Numbered from the stretch's first letter, positions 6,769 through 15,757 are shown. The stretch: 64,000 nt of DNA from Serpens sp035497915 (GCF_035497915.1 NZ_DATJCS010000014.1:1-64000); one strand, 5' to 3'. Notes: generated from the sequence alone by a model not told the origin. A program made the numbers and translations.

Positions 6769-7365
6769 ATGCAGCCCTGGCAGCCGCTGCTCGACTGGTG
6801 GTTCGGCGCGCCCGCCGCGCCGGGCGAGCAGGCGGCGCGCCAGAATGGCCTGTGGTTCGGCTACCGGCCCGAGCAGGACGCCGAGGCGCGCCAGCACTTC
6901 GGCGGGCCGGTCGAGCGGGCCCTGCGGGGCGAGCTGAACTGGGCAACGGAGCCGCGCGGCTGGCTGGCCGAGCTGATCTGCCTGGACCAGCTGCCGCGCA
7001 TGATCCATCGCGGCACGCCGCAGGCCTTCGCTGGCGATGCCCGCGCCCAGGCGCTGCTCGATGAAGGGCTGCAGCGTGGCTGGGATCACCAGCTGTCAGA
7101 CCTGGAACGGGTGTTCTGCTATCTGGTGTTGGAACATGCCGAAGACCTGTCCCGCCAGGACCGCGCCGTGGCAGCCTTCGCCGAACTGCTGGCGCGTCAG
7201 GCCGGCGCCGATCGCGCGCCCTTCCAGTCCTTCCACGATTACGCCGAGGCGCATCGCCGGGTGATTGCCCGCTTCGGGCGCTTTCCGCACCGCAACGCCA
7301 TCCTCGGCCGCCCGGGCAGCGACGCCGAACGGGCGTTTCTCGCCGAGCCCGGCTCGTCGTTCTGA
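6769..7365 (+). CDS. DUF924 family protein
   Basis: A 198-residue all-alpha protein with the DUF924 pattern: LLDWWFG at the start, WLAELICLDQLPRMIHRGTPQAFAGD in the middle, and FPHRNAILGR near the end. The family has a TPR-like fold in known structures, and no enzymatic role is established. It sits 4 bases after fbp. No membrane span or signal peptide. Confidence 0.88.
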   Translation: MQPWQPLLDWWFGAPAAPGEQAARQNGLWFGYRPEQDAEARQHFGGPVERALRGELNWATEPRGWLAELICLDQLPRMIHRGTPQAFAGDARAQALLDEGLQRGWDHQLSDLERVFCYLVLEHAEDLSRQDRAVAAFAELLARQAGADRAPFQSFHDYAEAHRRVIARFGRFPHRNAILGRPGSDAERAFLAEPGSSF

Positions 7366-7459
7366 ACGCGACCCTTCATCGCCGCGCCACCGTCCCAGGC
7401 TCGCCGCTCGCGGGCTTTCCCGTTAGGCTGCCGCCGATCGTTTTCTGAGGAGTTGCGCC

Positions 7460-7708
7460 ATGTTACGTCTCGCCATCCTGCCGCTGTGCCTGCTGCTGGC
7501 CGCCTGCAGCAAGCTGACCCAGGAAAACTACGCCCAGCTCGAGGCCGGCATGCCGCGCGCCGAGGTCGAGGCGCTGCTCGGTAAGCCGGCGCAGTGCTCC
7601 GGCGCGCTGGGCCTGTCCAGTTGCACCTGGGGCGACAGCGAGCGCTACGTGAGCGTGCAGTTCGCCGGCGACCAGGTGCTGATGTTCTCCGGCAAGGGAC
7701 TGCGCTGA
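7460..7708 (+). CDS. small outer-membrane lipoprotein, SmpA/BamE-like fold
   Basis: An 82-residue lipoprotein. The signal sequence ends in the lipobox LLAAC with Cys16 as the lipidated residue. The mature domain (YAQLEAGMPRAEVEALLGKP, then CTWGDSERYVSVQFAGDQV) has the beta-alpha arrangement of SmpA/OmlA or DUF3862 domains, in which a GMs..EV..lLG helix is diagnostic. A Cys pair in the mature part (SCTW and QCSG) may form a disulfide. Likely periplasmic face of the outer membrane; function unknown. Confidence 0.8.
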   Translation: MLRLAILPLCLLLAACSKLTQENYAQLEAGMPRAEVEALLGKPAQCSGALGLSSCTWGDSERYVSVQFAGDQVLMFSGKGLR

Positions 7709-7759
7709 CGTTTCCTCGCTATCATCCCGTGATCCGCAGCCACGCCTCGGGAGCAACCC

Positions 7760-8728
7760 ATGCAACCCCTCTACCCGGACATCAAGCCCTACGCCTGCCA
7801 CGCGCTGGCGGTCGATGACACCCACACCCTGCACGTCGAGGAAAGCGGCACGCCGGACGGCCTGCCGGCGCTGTTCGTGCACGGCGGGCCCGGCGCCGGC
7901 TGCGATGCCAGTTCGCGCTGCTACTTCGATCCGACCCTGTATCGAATCGTCACCTTCGACCAGCGCGGCTGCGGCCGCTCCACCCCCTTCGCCAGCCTGG
8001 AAAACAACAGCACCTGGCATCTGGTGGAGGACATGGAGCGCATCCGCGAACAGCTGGGCATCGACAAGTGGCTGCTGTTCGGTGGCTCCTGGGGCTCGAC
8101 CCTGGCGCTGGCCTATGCGCAGAAGCATCCCGAACGGGTGCTGGGGCTGGTGCTGCGCGGCATCTTCCTGTGCCGCCCGCAGGAGTTTCACTGGTTCTAT
8201 CAGGAAGGCGCCAGCCGCCTGTTCCCGGACTACTGGCAGGATTACCTGGCGCCGATCCCGCCGGCCGAGCGCGGCGAGCTGATGCAGGCCTACTACCGGC
8301 GCCTGACCGGCGAGGACCAGATCGCCCAGATGCAGGCCGCCAAGGCCTGGGCCGGCTGGGAAGGGCGCACCGCCACGCTGCGTCCCAACCACGAGGTGGT
8401 AGAGCGCTTCCACGAGCGCGCCTTGTCCATCGCCCGCATCGAATGCCACTACTTCGTCAACGATGCCTTCCTGCAGCCCAACCAGCTGCTGCGCGACATG
8501 GAGCGCATCGCCCACCTGCCGGGGATCATCGTGCACGGCCGCTATGACGTGATCTGCCCGCTGGACAACGCCTGGGCGCTGCACCAGGCCTGGCCGAACA
8601 GCGAGCTGCAGATCATCCGCGACGCCGGCCATTCGGCGGGCGAGCCGGGCATCGTCGATGCGCTGGTGCGCGCCACCGACGCCATGGCCCACCGCCTGCT
8701 GCGCCTGCCCAACGGCGGTGACGCATGA
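7760..8728 (+). CDS. pip: proline iminopeptidase
   Basis: A 322-residue alpha/beta hydrolase of peptidase family S33, releasing N-terminal proline from peptides. HGGPGAG (41-47) is the oxyanion motif. GGSWGS gives nucleophile Ser110, and the C-terminal DAGHS supplies the catalytic His. TFDQRGCGRSTP is typical of bacterial Pip. No signal peptide, so it acts in the cytoplasm. The stop overlaps the start of dtd (ATGA), a two-gene operon. Confidence 0.95.
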   Translation: MQPLYPDIKPYACHALAVDDTHTLHVEESGTPDGLPALFVHGGPGAGCDASSRCYFDPTLYRIVTFDQRGCGRSTPFASLENNSTWHLVEDMERIREQLGIDKWLLFGGSWGSTLALAYAQKHPERVLGLVLRGIFLCRPQEFHWFYQEGASRLFPDYWQDYLAPIPPAERGELMQAYYRRLTGEDQIAQMQAAKAWAGWEGRTATLRPNHEVVERFHERALSIARIECHYFVNDAFLQPNQLLRDMERIAHLPGIIVHGRYDVICPLDNAWALHQAWPNSELQIIRDAGHSAGEPGIVDALVRATDAMAHRLLRLPNGGDA

Positions 8729-9162
8729 AGGCACTGATCCAGCGGGTGCGCGCGGCGCGGGTGGAAGTGGCCGGCGAAGTGGTGGGCGCCATCGACCAGG
8801 GGCTGCTGGCGCTGGTCGGCGTCGAGCCGCACGACACCCCGGCCAGCGCCGACAAGCTGCTGCACAAGCTGCTCAACTACCGGGTGTTCGCCGATGCCGA
8901 GGGCAAGATGAACCGCTCGCTGACCGATGTGGACGGCGGGCTGCTGCTGGTCTCGCAGTTCACCCTGGCGGCGGATACCAAGAGCGGCCTGCGCCCGAGC
9001 TTCTCCACCGCCGCGCCGCCGGCGCTGGGCGAACAGCTGTTCGACGACCTGCTGGCCAAGGCCCGCGCCCGCCACGACCAGGTGGCCAGCGGCCGCTTCG
9101 GCGCCGACATGCAGGTGCATCTGATCAACGACGGGCCGGTGACGTTCCTGCTGGAAACCTGA
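8725..9162 (+). CDS. dtd: D-aminoacyl-tRNA deacylase
   Basis: A 145-residue Dtd that hydrolyses D-amino acids from mischarged tRNAs. Both hallmark motifs are present: SQFTLAADTKSGLRPSF mid-protein, and the Gly-Pro motif NDGPVTFLLET at the C-terminus. Length is normal. The start overlaps the pip stop by four bases, so translation is coupled. Confidence 0.97.
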   Translation: MKALIQRVRAARVEVAGEVVGAIDQGLLALVGVEPHDTPASADKLLHKLLNYRVFADAEGKMNRSLTDVDGGLLLVSQFTLAADTKSGLRPSFSTAAPPALGEQLFDDLLAKARARHDQVASGRFGADMQVHLINDGPVTFLLET

Positions 9163-9234
9163 TGGGCTGTACGGGCGGAACGGCGGCCAGAAAGGACCCC
9201 ACGTCCCTGGCGGTCCGAAGGCTATGGCGAAACC

Positions 9235-9308
9235 TGTAGGGCCGGGTTTATCCCGGCCGACGCGGTGTCGATGCGCGCCCCGCTGGCCGGGGTAAATCCG
9301 GCCCTACA
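9235..9308. repeat. REP-like palindrome (type B)
   Basis: TGTAGGGCCGGGTTTATCCC... and its near-perfect inverse ...GGGGTAAATCCGGCCCTACA face each other around about 26 bases. The element fills the gap between the convergent dtd and rsmE genes and could act as a two-way terminator. Related GGCCGGG...CCCGGCC palindromes occur at 16915-16968 and 51697-51799. Confidence 0.75.
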
Positions 9309-9326
9309 AAGGGTCAGGCGCCGCGC

Positions 9327-10040
9327 TTAATACAACCGCGCCAGCAGCGCGGTGACGGCGGTTTCCACGCGCAGGATGCGTTCGCCCAGCTGCACCGGCT
9401 GCAGGCCGGCCTCGCGCAGCTTGTCCACCTCGTAGGGAATCCAGCCGCCTTCCGGGCCGATGGCCAGGGTCACCGGCTGATCCAGGGGCAGGCCGCGCGG
9501 GCAGGCGGGAAACTCGCCGGGATGGCCGAGCAGGCCGAGGGTGCCGCCCGCCAGGGCCGGCAGGCGGTCCTCCACGAACGGCTTGAAGCGCTTTTCGATG
9601 CTGATCTTGGGCAGCACGGTGTCGCGGGCCTGCTCCAGGCCGAGAATCAGCTGCTCGCGAATCGCCGCCGGCTCCAGGAACGGCGTCTGCCAGAAGCTCT
9701 TCTCCACCCGATAACTGTTGAGCAGCACCAGGCGCGCCACGCCCATGGTCGCCACGGTCTGCAGGGTGCGCTTGAGCATCTTCGGGCGGGGCAGGGCGAG
9801 CAGCAGGGTGATGGGCAGCTTGGGTGGCGGCGGCTGGTCGAAGCTCACCTGCAGCTCGGCTTCCTGCGGATCAAGACGCAGGATGCGGCCTGCGCCCATC
9901 AGCCCGCCCAGACGGCCGACGCGCAGGCTGTCGCCTTCGTCGGCACGGTGGACTTCATGCAGGTGGACCAGCCGCCGATCACGCAGGATCACACGGTCGG
10001 CGGCAATGAAGTCCGCCTCTTCGAGCAGCAGCAGGTTCAC
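9327..10040 (-). CDS. rsmE: 16S rRNA (uracil1498-N3)-methyltransferase
   Basis: A 237-residue SPOUT methyltransferase that methylates U1498 of 16S rRNA. The GTG start at 10040 gives MNLLLLEEADF and overlaps the tatC stop (GTGA). The C-terminal SAM knot shows AIGPEGGWIPYEVDKLREAG and LGERILRVETA, diagnostic of RsmE. The N-terminal PUA-like domain carries HLHEVHRADEGDSLRVG. It is the last gene of a tatABC-rsmE run. Confidence 0.95.
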   Translation of the reverse strand: MNLLLLEEADFIAADRVILRDRRLVHLHEVHRADEGDSLRVGRLGGLMGAGRILRLDPQEAELQVSFDQPPPPKLPITLLLALPRPKMLKRTLQTVATMGVARLVLLNSYRVEKSFWQTPFLEPAAIREQLILGLEQARDTVLPKISIEKRFKPFVEDRLPALAGGTLGLLGHPGEFPACPRGLPLDQPVTLAIGPEGGWIPYEVDKLREAGLQPVQLGERILRVETAVTALLARLY

Positions 10041-10852
10041 GGCTGGGCGCTGGGGGGCTGATCGTTGTGCTCGGTCGTTTCGACCTCGGTCGAGGTTTCG
10101 CTTTCCTCTTCGGCCTTTTCCTTCTCGCGACGGATCATCGCGCCGAAGAACAGGCCCACCTCGAACAGCATCCACATCGGCACGGCCAGCAGGGTCTGCG
10201 AGAACACATCCGGGGGCGTCAGCAGCATGCCCACCGCGAAGCAGCCCACCACCACGTACGGCCGGCTCTTGCGCAGGGTGGCCACGTCGACGATGCCGAC
10301 CCAGATGAGCAGGAAGGTGGCGATGGGAATCTCGAAGGCCACGCCGAAGGCGAAGAACAGGGTGAGGACGAAGTCCAGGTACTGGCCGATGTCGGTCATC
10401 ATCGCCACCCCTTCCGGGGTCACGCTGGCGAAGAAGCCGAACATGATCGGGAACACCACGAAGTAGGCGAAGGCCATGCCGGCGTAGAACAGCAGGATGC
10501 TGGACACCAGCAGGGGCACGGCAATGCGCTTCTCGTGGGAGTACAGGCCGGGTGCGATGAAGCCCCAGGCCTGTTGCAACACCACCGGCATGCCGAGGAA
10601 CAGCGACACCACCAGGGTCAGCTTGAACGGGGTGAGGAACGGCGACGCCACCCCGGTGGCGATCATGGTGGCGCCTTCGGGCAGGTAGGCGCGCAGCGGC
10701 GCGGCCACCAGCGCGTAGATGTCCTGGGCGAAGTAGAACAGGCTGACGAAGATCACCAGCACGGCGATCACGCAACGCAGCAGGCGCGTACGCAATTCGG
10801 TGAGGTGCGAGACCAGCGGCATTTCCTGGTCGCCGGGTTGGCGCGTACTCAT
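10037..10852 (-). CDS. tatC: Sec-independent translocase subunit TatC
   Basis: A 271-residue polytopic membrane protein and core receptor of the twin-arginine translocase, which exports folded proteins. It begins MPLVSHLTELRTRLLR after a short leader and has six hydrophobic spans with conserved F-x-P and E residues (FKLTLVVSLFLGMPVVLQQ). An acidic, Glu/Thr-rich tail of about 30 residues extends past the last helix. It overlaps tatB (ATGA) and rsmE (GTGA). Confidence 0.96.
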   Translation of the reverse strand: MSTRQPGDQEMPLVSHLTELRTRLLRCVIAVLVIFVSLFYFAQDIYALVAAPLRAYLPEGATMIATGVASPFLTPFKLTLVVSLFLGMPVVLQQAWGFIAPGLYSHEKRIAVPLLVSSILLFYAGMAFAYFVVFPIMFGFFASVTPEGVAMMTDIGQYLDFVLTLFFAFGVAFEIPIATFLLIWVGIVDVATLRKSRPYVVVGCFAVGMLLTPPDVFSQTLLAVPMWMLFEVGLFFGAMIRREKEKAEEESETSTEVETTEHNDQPPSAQP

Positions 10853-11247
10853 GATTGCGGCGGTTTGTCCGGGCTGGTGGAGGCGGAAGTGGCGGTCGGA
10901 GCGGGTTCGGCGGGCACTGCGGGAGTCGGCTGGGGTTCAGCCGCCACCGCTGTCGCCTCGGCGGCAGGCGTCGCTGGCGGGTCGGCGGGCTTGTCCGTCG
11001 CCTCCAGTCCCAGGCTCTGTTTCATCTTGCGCTCCATATCGAGGATGTCCTCGTTATGCAGCTGGCGACGGATCTCGTCGGCGCCGATCTCGCGCTCGAC
11101 CTCGCTCTTGATGGACAGGAAGCTGCGCTTGATCCGCCCGATCCACAGCCCGGCGGTGCGCACCGCGCCGGGCAGGCGCTCCGGACCGAGGACCAACAGG
11201 GCGACCAGGCCGACCAGCAGCAGTTCGGTAAAGCCAATGTCGAACAT
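10849..11247 (-). CDS. tatB: Sec-independent translocase subunit TatB
   Basis: A 132-residue TatB. One N-terminal membrane helix (MFDIGFTELLLVGLVALLVLGPERLP) with the E-x7-10-GPERLP hinge is followed by an amphipathic helix with SEVEREIGADEIRRQ. The last third is Ala/Pro/Thr-rich and probably disordered. It pairs with TatC to bind twin-arginine signal peptides. Lies between tatA and tatC in one operon. Confidence 0.95.
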   Translation of the reverse strand: MFDIGFTELLLVGLVALLVLGPERLPGAVRTAGLWIGRIKRSFLSIKSEVEREIGADEIRRQLHNEDILDMERKMKQSLGLEATDKPADPPATPAAEATAVAAEPQPTPAVPAEPAPTATSASTSPDKPPQS

Positions 11248-11268
11248 GGAGAGGCCCCGGTTGTGGAC

Positions 11269-11532
11269 TTAGTCTTTCTTCGCCGGGTCTTCGACCTTGC
11301 GGGCCTCGCCGTTGATCACGGTGCCCTGCTGCTGGTTCGGTACCTGCTGGTTGGCCTGGGTTTTCTGCTCCTCGGCGGCCTTCTCCTCGTCGGCGTTCAC
11401 CGACTTGCGAAAGCCCTTGATGGCATCGCCCAGGTCGGAGCCAAGGCTTTTCAGGCGCTTGGTGCCGAACAGCATGACGACGATGAGCAGGATGATGAGC
11501 AGTTGCCAGATGCTGATGCCGCCGAATCCCAT
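11269..11532 (-). CDS. tatA: Sec-independent translocase subunit TatA
   Basis: An 87-residue pore-forming TatA. The N-terminal helix GGISIWQLLIILLIVVMLFG is followed by the TKRLKSLGSDLGDAIKGFRK amphipathic helix with the FGTKRL hinge, and then a short polar Gln/Glu/Lys tail. It is first of tatABC and lies 22 bases downstream of hisE, so the his genes and tat operon may share a transcript. Confidence 0.96.
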   Translation of the reverse strand: MGFGGISIWQLLIILLIVVMLFGTKRLKSLGSDLGDAIKGFRKSVNADEEKAAEEQKTQANQQVPNQQQGTVINGEARKVEDPAKKD

Positions 11533-11554
11533 GAGGATGTCTCCGAATTGAGTG

Positions 11555-11887
11555 TCAGGATTGCGGGCGCGCGGCCTTTTCCGCGTGCCCGGAGAGGCCG
11601 AAACGGCGCTCCAGTTCGTCGAGTACCGCCTGCGGGTGCTGGCCGAGGGCGGCGAGCATCACCAGGCTGTGGAACCACAGATCGGCGGTCTCGTAGATCA
11701 CATCGCTGCAGTCGCCGCTCTGCGCGGCGTCCTTGGCGGCCAGGATGGTTTCCACCGATTCCTCGCCGACCTTTTCCAGAATCTTGTTCAGGCCCTTGTG
11801 GTACAGGCTGGCCACATAGGAACTGTCGGGCGCCGCGTTCTTGCGCGACTCCAGGACCTCGGCCAGACGGTTCAGGGTGTCACTCAT
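11555..11887 (-). CDS. hisE: phosphoribosyl-ATP pyrophosphatase
   Basis: A 110-residue HisE, second step of histidine biosynthesis (PR-ATP to PR-AMP). The MazG-like metal-binding helix is KILEKVGEESVETILAAKD. Separate hisE and hisI genes, as in Pseudomonas, instead of the enteric hisIE fusion. Its start overlaps the end of hisI by eight bases. Confidence 0.95.
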   Translation of the reverse strand: MSDTLNRLAEVLESRKNAAPDSSYVASLYHKGLNKILEKVGEESVETILAAKDAAQSGDCSDVIYETADLWFHSLVMLAALGQHPQAVLDELERRFGLSGHAEKAARPQS

Positions 11888-12281
11888 GGCTGTGTGCCTT
11901 GTGATAGATGGCGTCGGGGTTCTTCAACTGGGCGTCCACGGTGTGCCAGGCGCCGTCGCGGTAGACGCGGTAGAAGCAGCTTTCCCGGCCGGTGTGGCAG
12001 GCGATGCCGCCTAGCTGTTCGACCTGCAGGACGATGACATCGGCATCGCAATCCAGGCGCAGCTCGTGCAGCTTCTGCACGTGGCCGGACTCCTCGCCCT
12101 TGCGCCAGAGTTTGCCGCGCGAGCGTGACCAGTAGATGGCGCGACCTTCCGCGACGCTCAGGCGCAGGGATTCGCGGTTCATCCAGGCCATCATCAGGAT
12201 GCGGCCCGTCTTGTGGTCCTGGGCGATTGCCGGCACCAGGCCGTCCTCGTTCCAGTTGATCTCTTCCAGCCAATCGGTCAT
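11880..12281 (-). CDS. hisI: phosphoribosyl-AMP cyclohydrolase
   Basis: A 133-residue HisI, which opens the adenine ring of PR-AMP in histidine biosynthesis. DCDADVIVLQVEQ carries the Mg-binding Asp cluster. CHTGRESCFYR and the upstream Cys supply the Zn ligands. WSRSRGKLWRKGEESGHVQ is another family block. First gene of hisI-hisE-tatABC-rsmE on the minus strand. Confidence 0.96.
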   Translation of the reverse strand: MTDWLEEINWNEDGLVPAIAQDHKTGRILMMAWMNRESLRLSVAEGRAIYWSRSRGKLWRKGEESGHVQKLHELRLDCDADVIVLQVEQLGGIACHTGRESCFYRVYRDGAWHTVDAQLKNPDAIYHKAHSHE

Positions 12282-12360
12282 TGCGTGTTCGCTACTGCTT
12301 CTTCGGTGAGGTCGGGACGCCGACCGGGTGTTGAGTGTGCCACCCCCAGCGCGCTGCTGG

Positions 12361-13971
12361 CTATCGGCGGATGATCAGATAAAGCCCGGTGGTCGTCATC
12401 AGCCAGATCGGCCAGGCCTCCAGGCTGTCCAGGGCCTGACTGTTGGCCACAGCAAATAGCGAGCCACCCATCAGCAGCGCGGCGCCGATCAGGCGCATCG
12501 CCCAGCTGTCGCGACGCCGCCAGGGCTCGGGCGGATCGTTCAGGTGCGGGCGCGACAGGCGCTCCAGCAGGTCGCGGGTCATGTTGGCCAGGTGCGGCAG
12601 CTGTTCGAGCTGCGACTTGGCCTGCATGGCCAGGTTCAGCGGGCTCATGCGCTCGCGCATCCAGCGCTCCAGGAACGGCTTGGCGGTGGTCCACAGGTCC
12701 AGGTCAGGGTACAGCTGGCGGCCGAGGCCCTCGATGTTCAGCAAGGTCTTCTGCAGCAGCACCAGCTGCGGCTGGATTTCCATGTTGAAGCGCCGGGCGG
12801 TCTGGAACAGGCGCAGCAGCAGCTGGCCGAAGGAAATGTCCTTGAGCGGCTTCTCGAAGATCGGCTCGCACACGGTGCGGATCGCCGCCTCGAACTCGTT
12901 CACCTTGGTGTCGGCCGGCACCCAGCCGGAGTCGATGTGCAACTGCGCCACCTTGCGGTAGTCGCGCTTGAAGAAGGCCACCAGGTTGCGTGCCAGGTAG
13001 TCCTGGTCCTCTGGGGTCAGGCTGCCGACGATGCCGCAGTCGATGGCGATGTACTGCGGATTGCGCGGCTGCCGGGTGCTGACGAAGATGTTTCCCGGGT
13101 GCATGTCGGCGTGGAAGAAGCTGTCGCGGAACACCTGGGTGAAGAAAATCTCCACGCCGCGTTCGGCCAGCAGCTTCATGTCGGTGTTCTGCGCGCGCAG
13201 GGCGGCGATGTCGGTCACCGGCACGCCGTAGATGCGCTCCATGACCAGCACCTTGGGCCGGCAGTAGTCCCAGTGGATCTGCGGCACGTAGATCAGCGGC
13301 GAGCCTTCGAAGTTGCGCTTGAGCTGGCTGGCGTTGGCCGCTTCGCGCAGCAGGTCGAGCTCGTCGTAGATGACCTTCTCGTAGTCGCTGACCACTTCGA
13401 CCGGATGCAGCCGGCGCGCTTCGCTGGACACGCCTTCGGCGATGCGCGCCAGCAGGAACAGCCAGGCCAGGTCCTGGGCGATGATCGGCTTGAGGCCCGG
13501 GCGGATCACCTTGACCACCACGTCCTCGCCGCTGTGCAGACGCGCGGCGTGCACCTGGGCGACCGAGGCGGAGGCCAGCGGCTGCTGGTCGAAACTGGCG
13601 AACAGCGTGGCGATGGAGGCGCCGAGTTGTGCCTCGATCAGCGCCACGGCCTTGGCGGGCTCGAACGGCGGCACCTGGTCCTGCAGCAGGGCCAGCTCGT
13701 CGGCGATGTCCTCGGGCAGCAGGTCGCGGCGGGTGGAGAGGATCTGCCCGAACTTGACGAACACCGGCCCCAGGTCCTGCAGCGCCAGGCGCAGGCGGGC
13801 GCCACGGGATTCGCTGCGCCGTGCGCGCGGCAGCCAGCGCCAGGGCAGCAGATAGCGGGTCGCGTCCAGCCACCAGGGCAGCGGCAGGGCGTACAACAGG
13901 TCGTCGAGGCGATAACGGATGACGACCAGCAGGATGCGCAACAGGCGGCGCAGGGCGGCAAACAGCTTCAT
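12361..13971 (-). CDS. ubiB: ubiquinone biosynthesis accessory ATPase UbiB
   Basis: A 536-residue atypical ABC1/ADCK-type kinase-like protein needed for ubiquinone synthesis. The family KxGQ motif is VFVKFGQILSTRRDLLP; the kinase-like core has VVKVIRPGL and HADMHPGNIF. Two C-terminal hydrophobic spans anchor it to the inner membrane. Start overlaps ubiJ (ATGA). The last gene of ubiE-ubiJ-ubiB. Confidence 0.96.
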   Translation of the reverse strand: MKLFAALRRLLRILLVVIRYRLDDLLYALPLPWWLDATRYLLPWRWLPRARRSESRGARLRLALQDLGPVFVKFGQILSTRRDLLPEDIADELALLQDQVPPFEPAKAVALIEAQLGASIATLFASFDQQPLASASVAQVHAARLHSGEDVVVKVIRPGLKPIIAQDLAWLFLLARIAEGVSSEARRLHPVEVVSDYEKVIYDELDLLREAANASQLKRNFEGSPLIYVPQIHWDYCRPKVLVMERIYGVPVTDIAALRAQNTDMKLLAERGVEIFFTQVFRDSFFHADMHPGNIFVSTRQPRNPQYIAIDCGIVGSLTPEDQDYLARNLVAFFKRDYRKVAQLHIDSGWVPADTKVNEFEAAIRTVCEPIFEKPLKDISFGQLLLRLFQTARRFNMEIQPQLVLLQKTLLNIEGLGRQLYPDLDLWTTAKPFLERWMRERMSPLNLAMQAKSQLEQLPHLANMTRDLLERLSRPHLNDPPEPWRRRDSWAMRLIGAALLMGGSLFAVANSQALDSLEAWPIWLMTTTGLYLIIRR

Positions 13972-14582
13972 GGGGTCCGGGTTCCTCGGCCCAGGCGCTC
14001 GACCCGGGCTTCAAGGCGGTCAAGGGCCATTTTCAAAGTGTCGAGTTCGGCAAAGCGTGCTTCGGCTTCGCGCTGCCCGACCAGGGTGCGGGCTTCCTCG
14101 GTCAGGTAGTCGGCCAGGCTGCGCTGCAGGCTGCCGAGGCTGTCGCCGGTCCAGCCGGCGGCACTGCGCAGGCGTCCGCCGATCAGCGCGGCGCCCAGCG
14201 GGCCGAGCCAGCGGCCGAGCTGGTATTCCCAGTCCAGCTCCAGGGATTGCAGGATCTCCGCCAGTTCGGTGAGCGCCGTGGCGTCACCCTGCAGATCCAC
14301 CTCGGGGCCGTGCAGCACGGCGACCTTGTCCTGGCTCGTGGCCAGGCGCAGCAGTTCGCCGGCCGGAGCGATCAGCCGGCAGTCGGCCGGCGCTTCCCAG
14401 TGGCTGGCCAGCATCAGGCCTTCGGCGCCGGGCAGCACATACACCTGCAGGGCTGGCGACGGGCATTCGATGGCCAGCACCTTGCCTTCCAGGCGCGCCA
14501 GGCGCGTCAGCGCCACGGCATCCAGCGCCAGCAGGGGATTCAGGCCGCGCTCGACGGCGGCGAGCAGGGCGGTGCGCAGCAT
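13968..14582 (-). CDS. ubiJ: ubiquinone biosynthesis accessory factor UbiJ
   Basis: A 204-residue protein with an N-terminal SCP2-type lipid-binding domain and a C-terminal coiled helix (REAEARFAELDTLKMALDRLEARVERL). UbiJ belongs to the Ubi complex with UbiK and binds ubiquinone intermediates. Identity rests mainly on position between ubiE and ubiB plus the SCP2-like pattern (LLALDAVALTRLARLEGKVLAI). It overlaps ubiE by one base (TGATG). Confidence 0.9.
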   Translation of the reverse strand: MLRTALLAAVERGLNPLLALDAVALTRLARLEGKVLAIECPSPALQVYVLPGAEGLMLASHWEAPADCRLIAPAGELLRLATSQDKVAVLHGPEVDLQGDATALTELAEILQSLELDWEYQLGRWLGPLGAALIGGRLRSAAGWTGDSLGSLQRSLADYLTEEARTLVGQREAEARFAELDTLKMALDRLEARVERLGRGTRTP

Positions 14583-15349
14583 CAGGGCTTGATGCCGCGG
14601 TGCAGGGCGACGATGCCGCCGGTCATGTTGTGGTAGGTGACGCGCTCGAAGCCGGCCTCTTGCATCATGCCCTTGAGGGTTTCCTGATCCGGGTGCATGC
14701 GGATCGACTCGGCCAGGTAGCGGTAGCTTTCCGCGTCGTTGGTGATCAGCTTGCCGAACAGCGGCAGCAGGCTGAAGGAGTAGGCGTCATAGGCCTTGGA
14801 GAACAGCGCGTTGGTCGGCTTGGAGAACTCCAGCACCAGCAGGCGTCCGCCGGGCTTGAGCACGCGCAGCATGGAGCGGATGGCCGCGTCCTTGTGGGTG
14901 ACGTTGCGCAGGCCGAAGGCGATGGTCACCACGTCGAAGTAATTGTCCGGGAAGGGCAGCGCCTCGGCGTCCGCCTGCACGAAGCTGACGTTGCCGGCCA
15001 CGCCGCTGTCCAGCAGCTTGTCGCGGCCGACCATGAGCATCGAGGCGTTGATGTCGGCCAGCACCACTTCGCCGGTGGGGCCGACGATGCGCGAGAACTG
15101 GCGGGTCAGGTCGCCGGTGCCGCCGGCGATGTCCAGCACGCGGTTGCCCGGGCGCGCGCCGGACAGCTCGATGGTGAAGCGCTTCCACAGGCGATGCACG
15201 CCGCCGGACATCAGGTCGTTCATCAGGTCGTACTTGGCGGCCACGGAGTGGAACACCTCGGCGACTTTCTTCGCCTTCTCGCTCTCGGGCACGGTCTGGT
15301 AACCGAAGTGGGTGGTCGGTTCGGCCTCGGGCTTGCGGGAATCGTTCAT
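14582..15349 (-). CDS. ubiE: demethylmenaquinone/2-methoxy-6-polyprenyl-1,4-benzoquinol methyltransferase
   Basis: A 255-residue class I SAM methyltransferase for the C-methylation step of ubiquinone and menaquinone synthesis. I placed the start at 15349 (MNDSRKPEAEPT) because AGGTGA precedes it and related proteins begin so. The SAM loop VLDIAGGTGDLT, FDVVTIAFGLRN and GGRLLVLEFSKP are UbiE signatures. First gene of the ubi operon, divergent from the PHA-associated gene at 15482. Confidence 0.97.
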   Translation of the reverse strand: MNDSRKPEAEPTTHFGYQTVPESEKAKKVAEVFHSVAAKYDLMNDLMSGGVHRLWKRFTIELSGARPGNRVLDIAGGTGDLTRQFSRIVGPTGEVVLADINASMLMVGRDKLLDSGVAGNVSFVQADAEALPFPDNYFDVVTIAFGLRNVTHKDAAIRSMLRVLKPGGRLLVLEFSKPTNALFSKAYDAYSFSLLPLFGKLITNDAESYRYLAESIRMHPDQETLKGMMQEAGFERVTYHNMTGGIVALHRGIKP

Positions 15350-15481
15350 GTCGGTCACCTGATGAAAAGTGGCGGGCATTCTAACCGCTGGCGCTGGAGC
15401 CGACCATGTATGCGATCAGCAACCCGGCGTGGCGAACTGGAGTATATTGGCGCGTTTTTTTGTCCGACCCTGGAGTACGTG

Positions 15482-15757
15482 ATGGCCACCATTCGTGTCG
15501 AACGATCCCACCAGCTTGGCCGCGAGGCCGTGCGCGACAAGGTCGAGGCGCTGGCTGCGCGCCTGGCGCGCGAATATCAGCTTCGCTGCCAATGGCGCGG
15601 CGATCGCCTGGATGTCGAGCGCAGCGGGGTGAAGGGCCATATCGCCATCGACGAGCGCGCGGTCCGCATCGAGCTGAGCCTCGGGCTGCTGCTGTCGGCC
15701 ATGCGCGGGCCGCTGCAGAGCGAGATCGAGTCGGCCCTGGACCGCGAGCTGGCCTGA
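15482..15757 (+). CDS. polyhydroxyalkanoic acid system family protein (PF09650-like)
   Basis: A 91-residue protein beginning MATIRVERSHQLGREAVRDKV, with a short alpha-beta domain (WRGDRLDVERSGVKGHIAIDE) and a C-terminal helix. This matches the small PHA_gran_rgn/TIGR02610 family, found next to PHA genes in Pseudomonas; its exact role is not established. The ATG follows an obvious promoter-length gap from the divergent ubiE. phaI follows 139 bases later. Confidence 0.82.
   Translation: MATIRVERSHQLGREAVRDKVEALAARLAREYQLRCQWRGDRLDVERSGVKGHIAIDERAVRIELSLGLLLSAMRGPLQSEIESALDRELA

Noticed and set aside
9327..10775. A longer minus-strand frame extending rsmE into tatC
   Set aside because: The Arg-rich extension is out of frame with tatC; rsmE begins at GTG 10040, overlapping the tatC stop.
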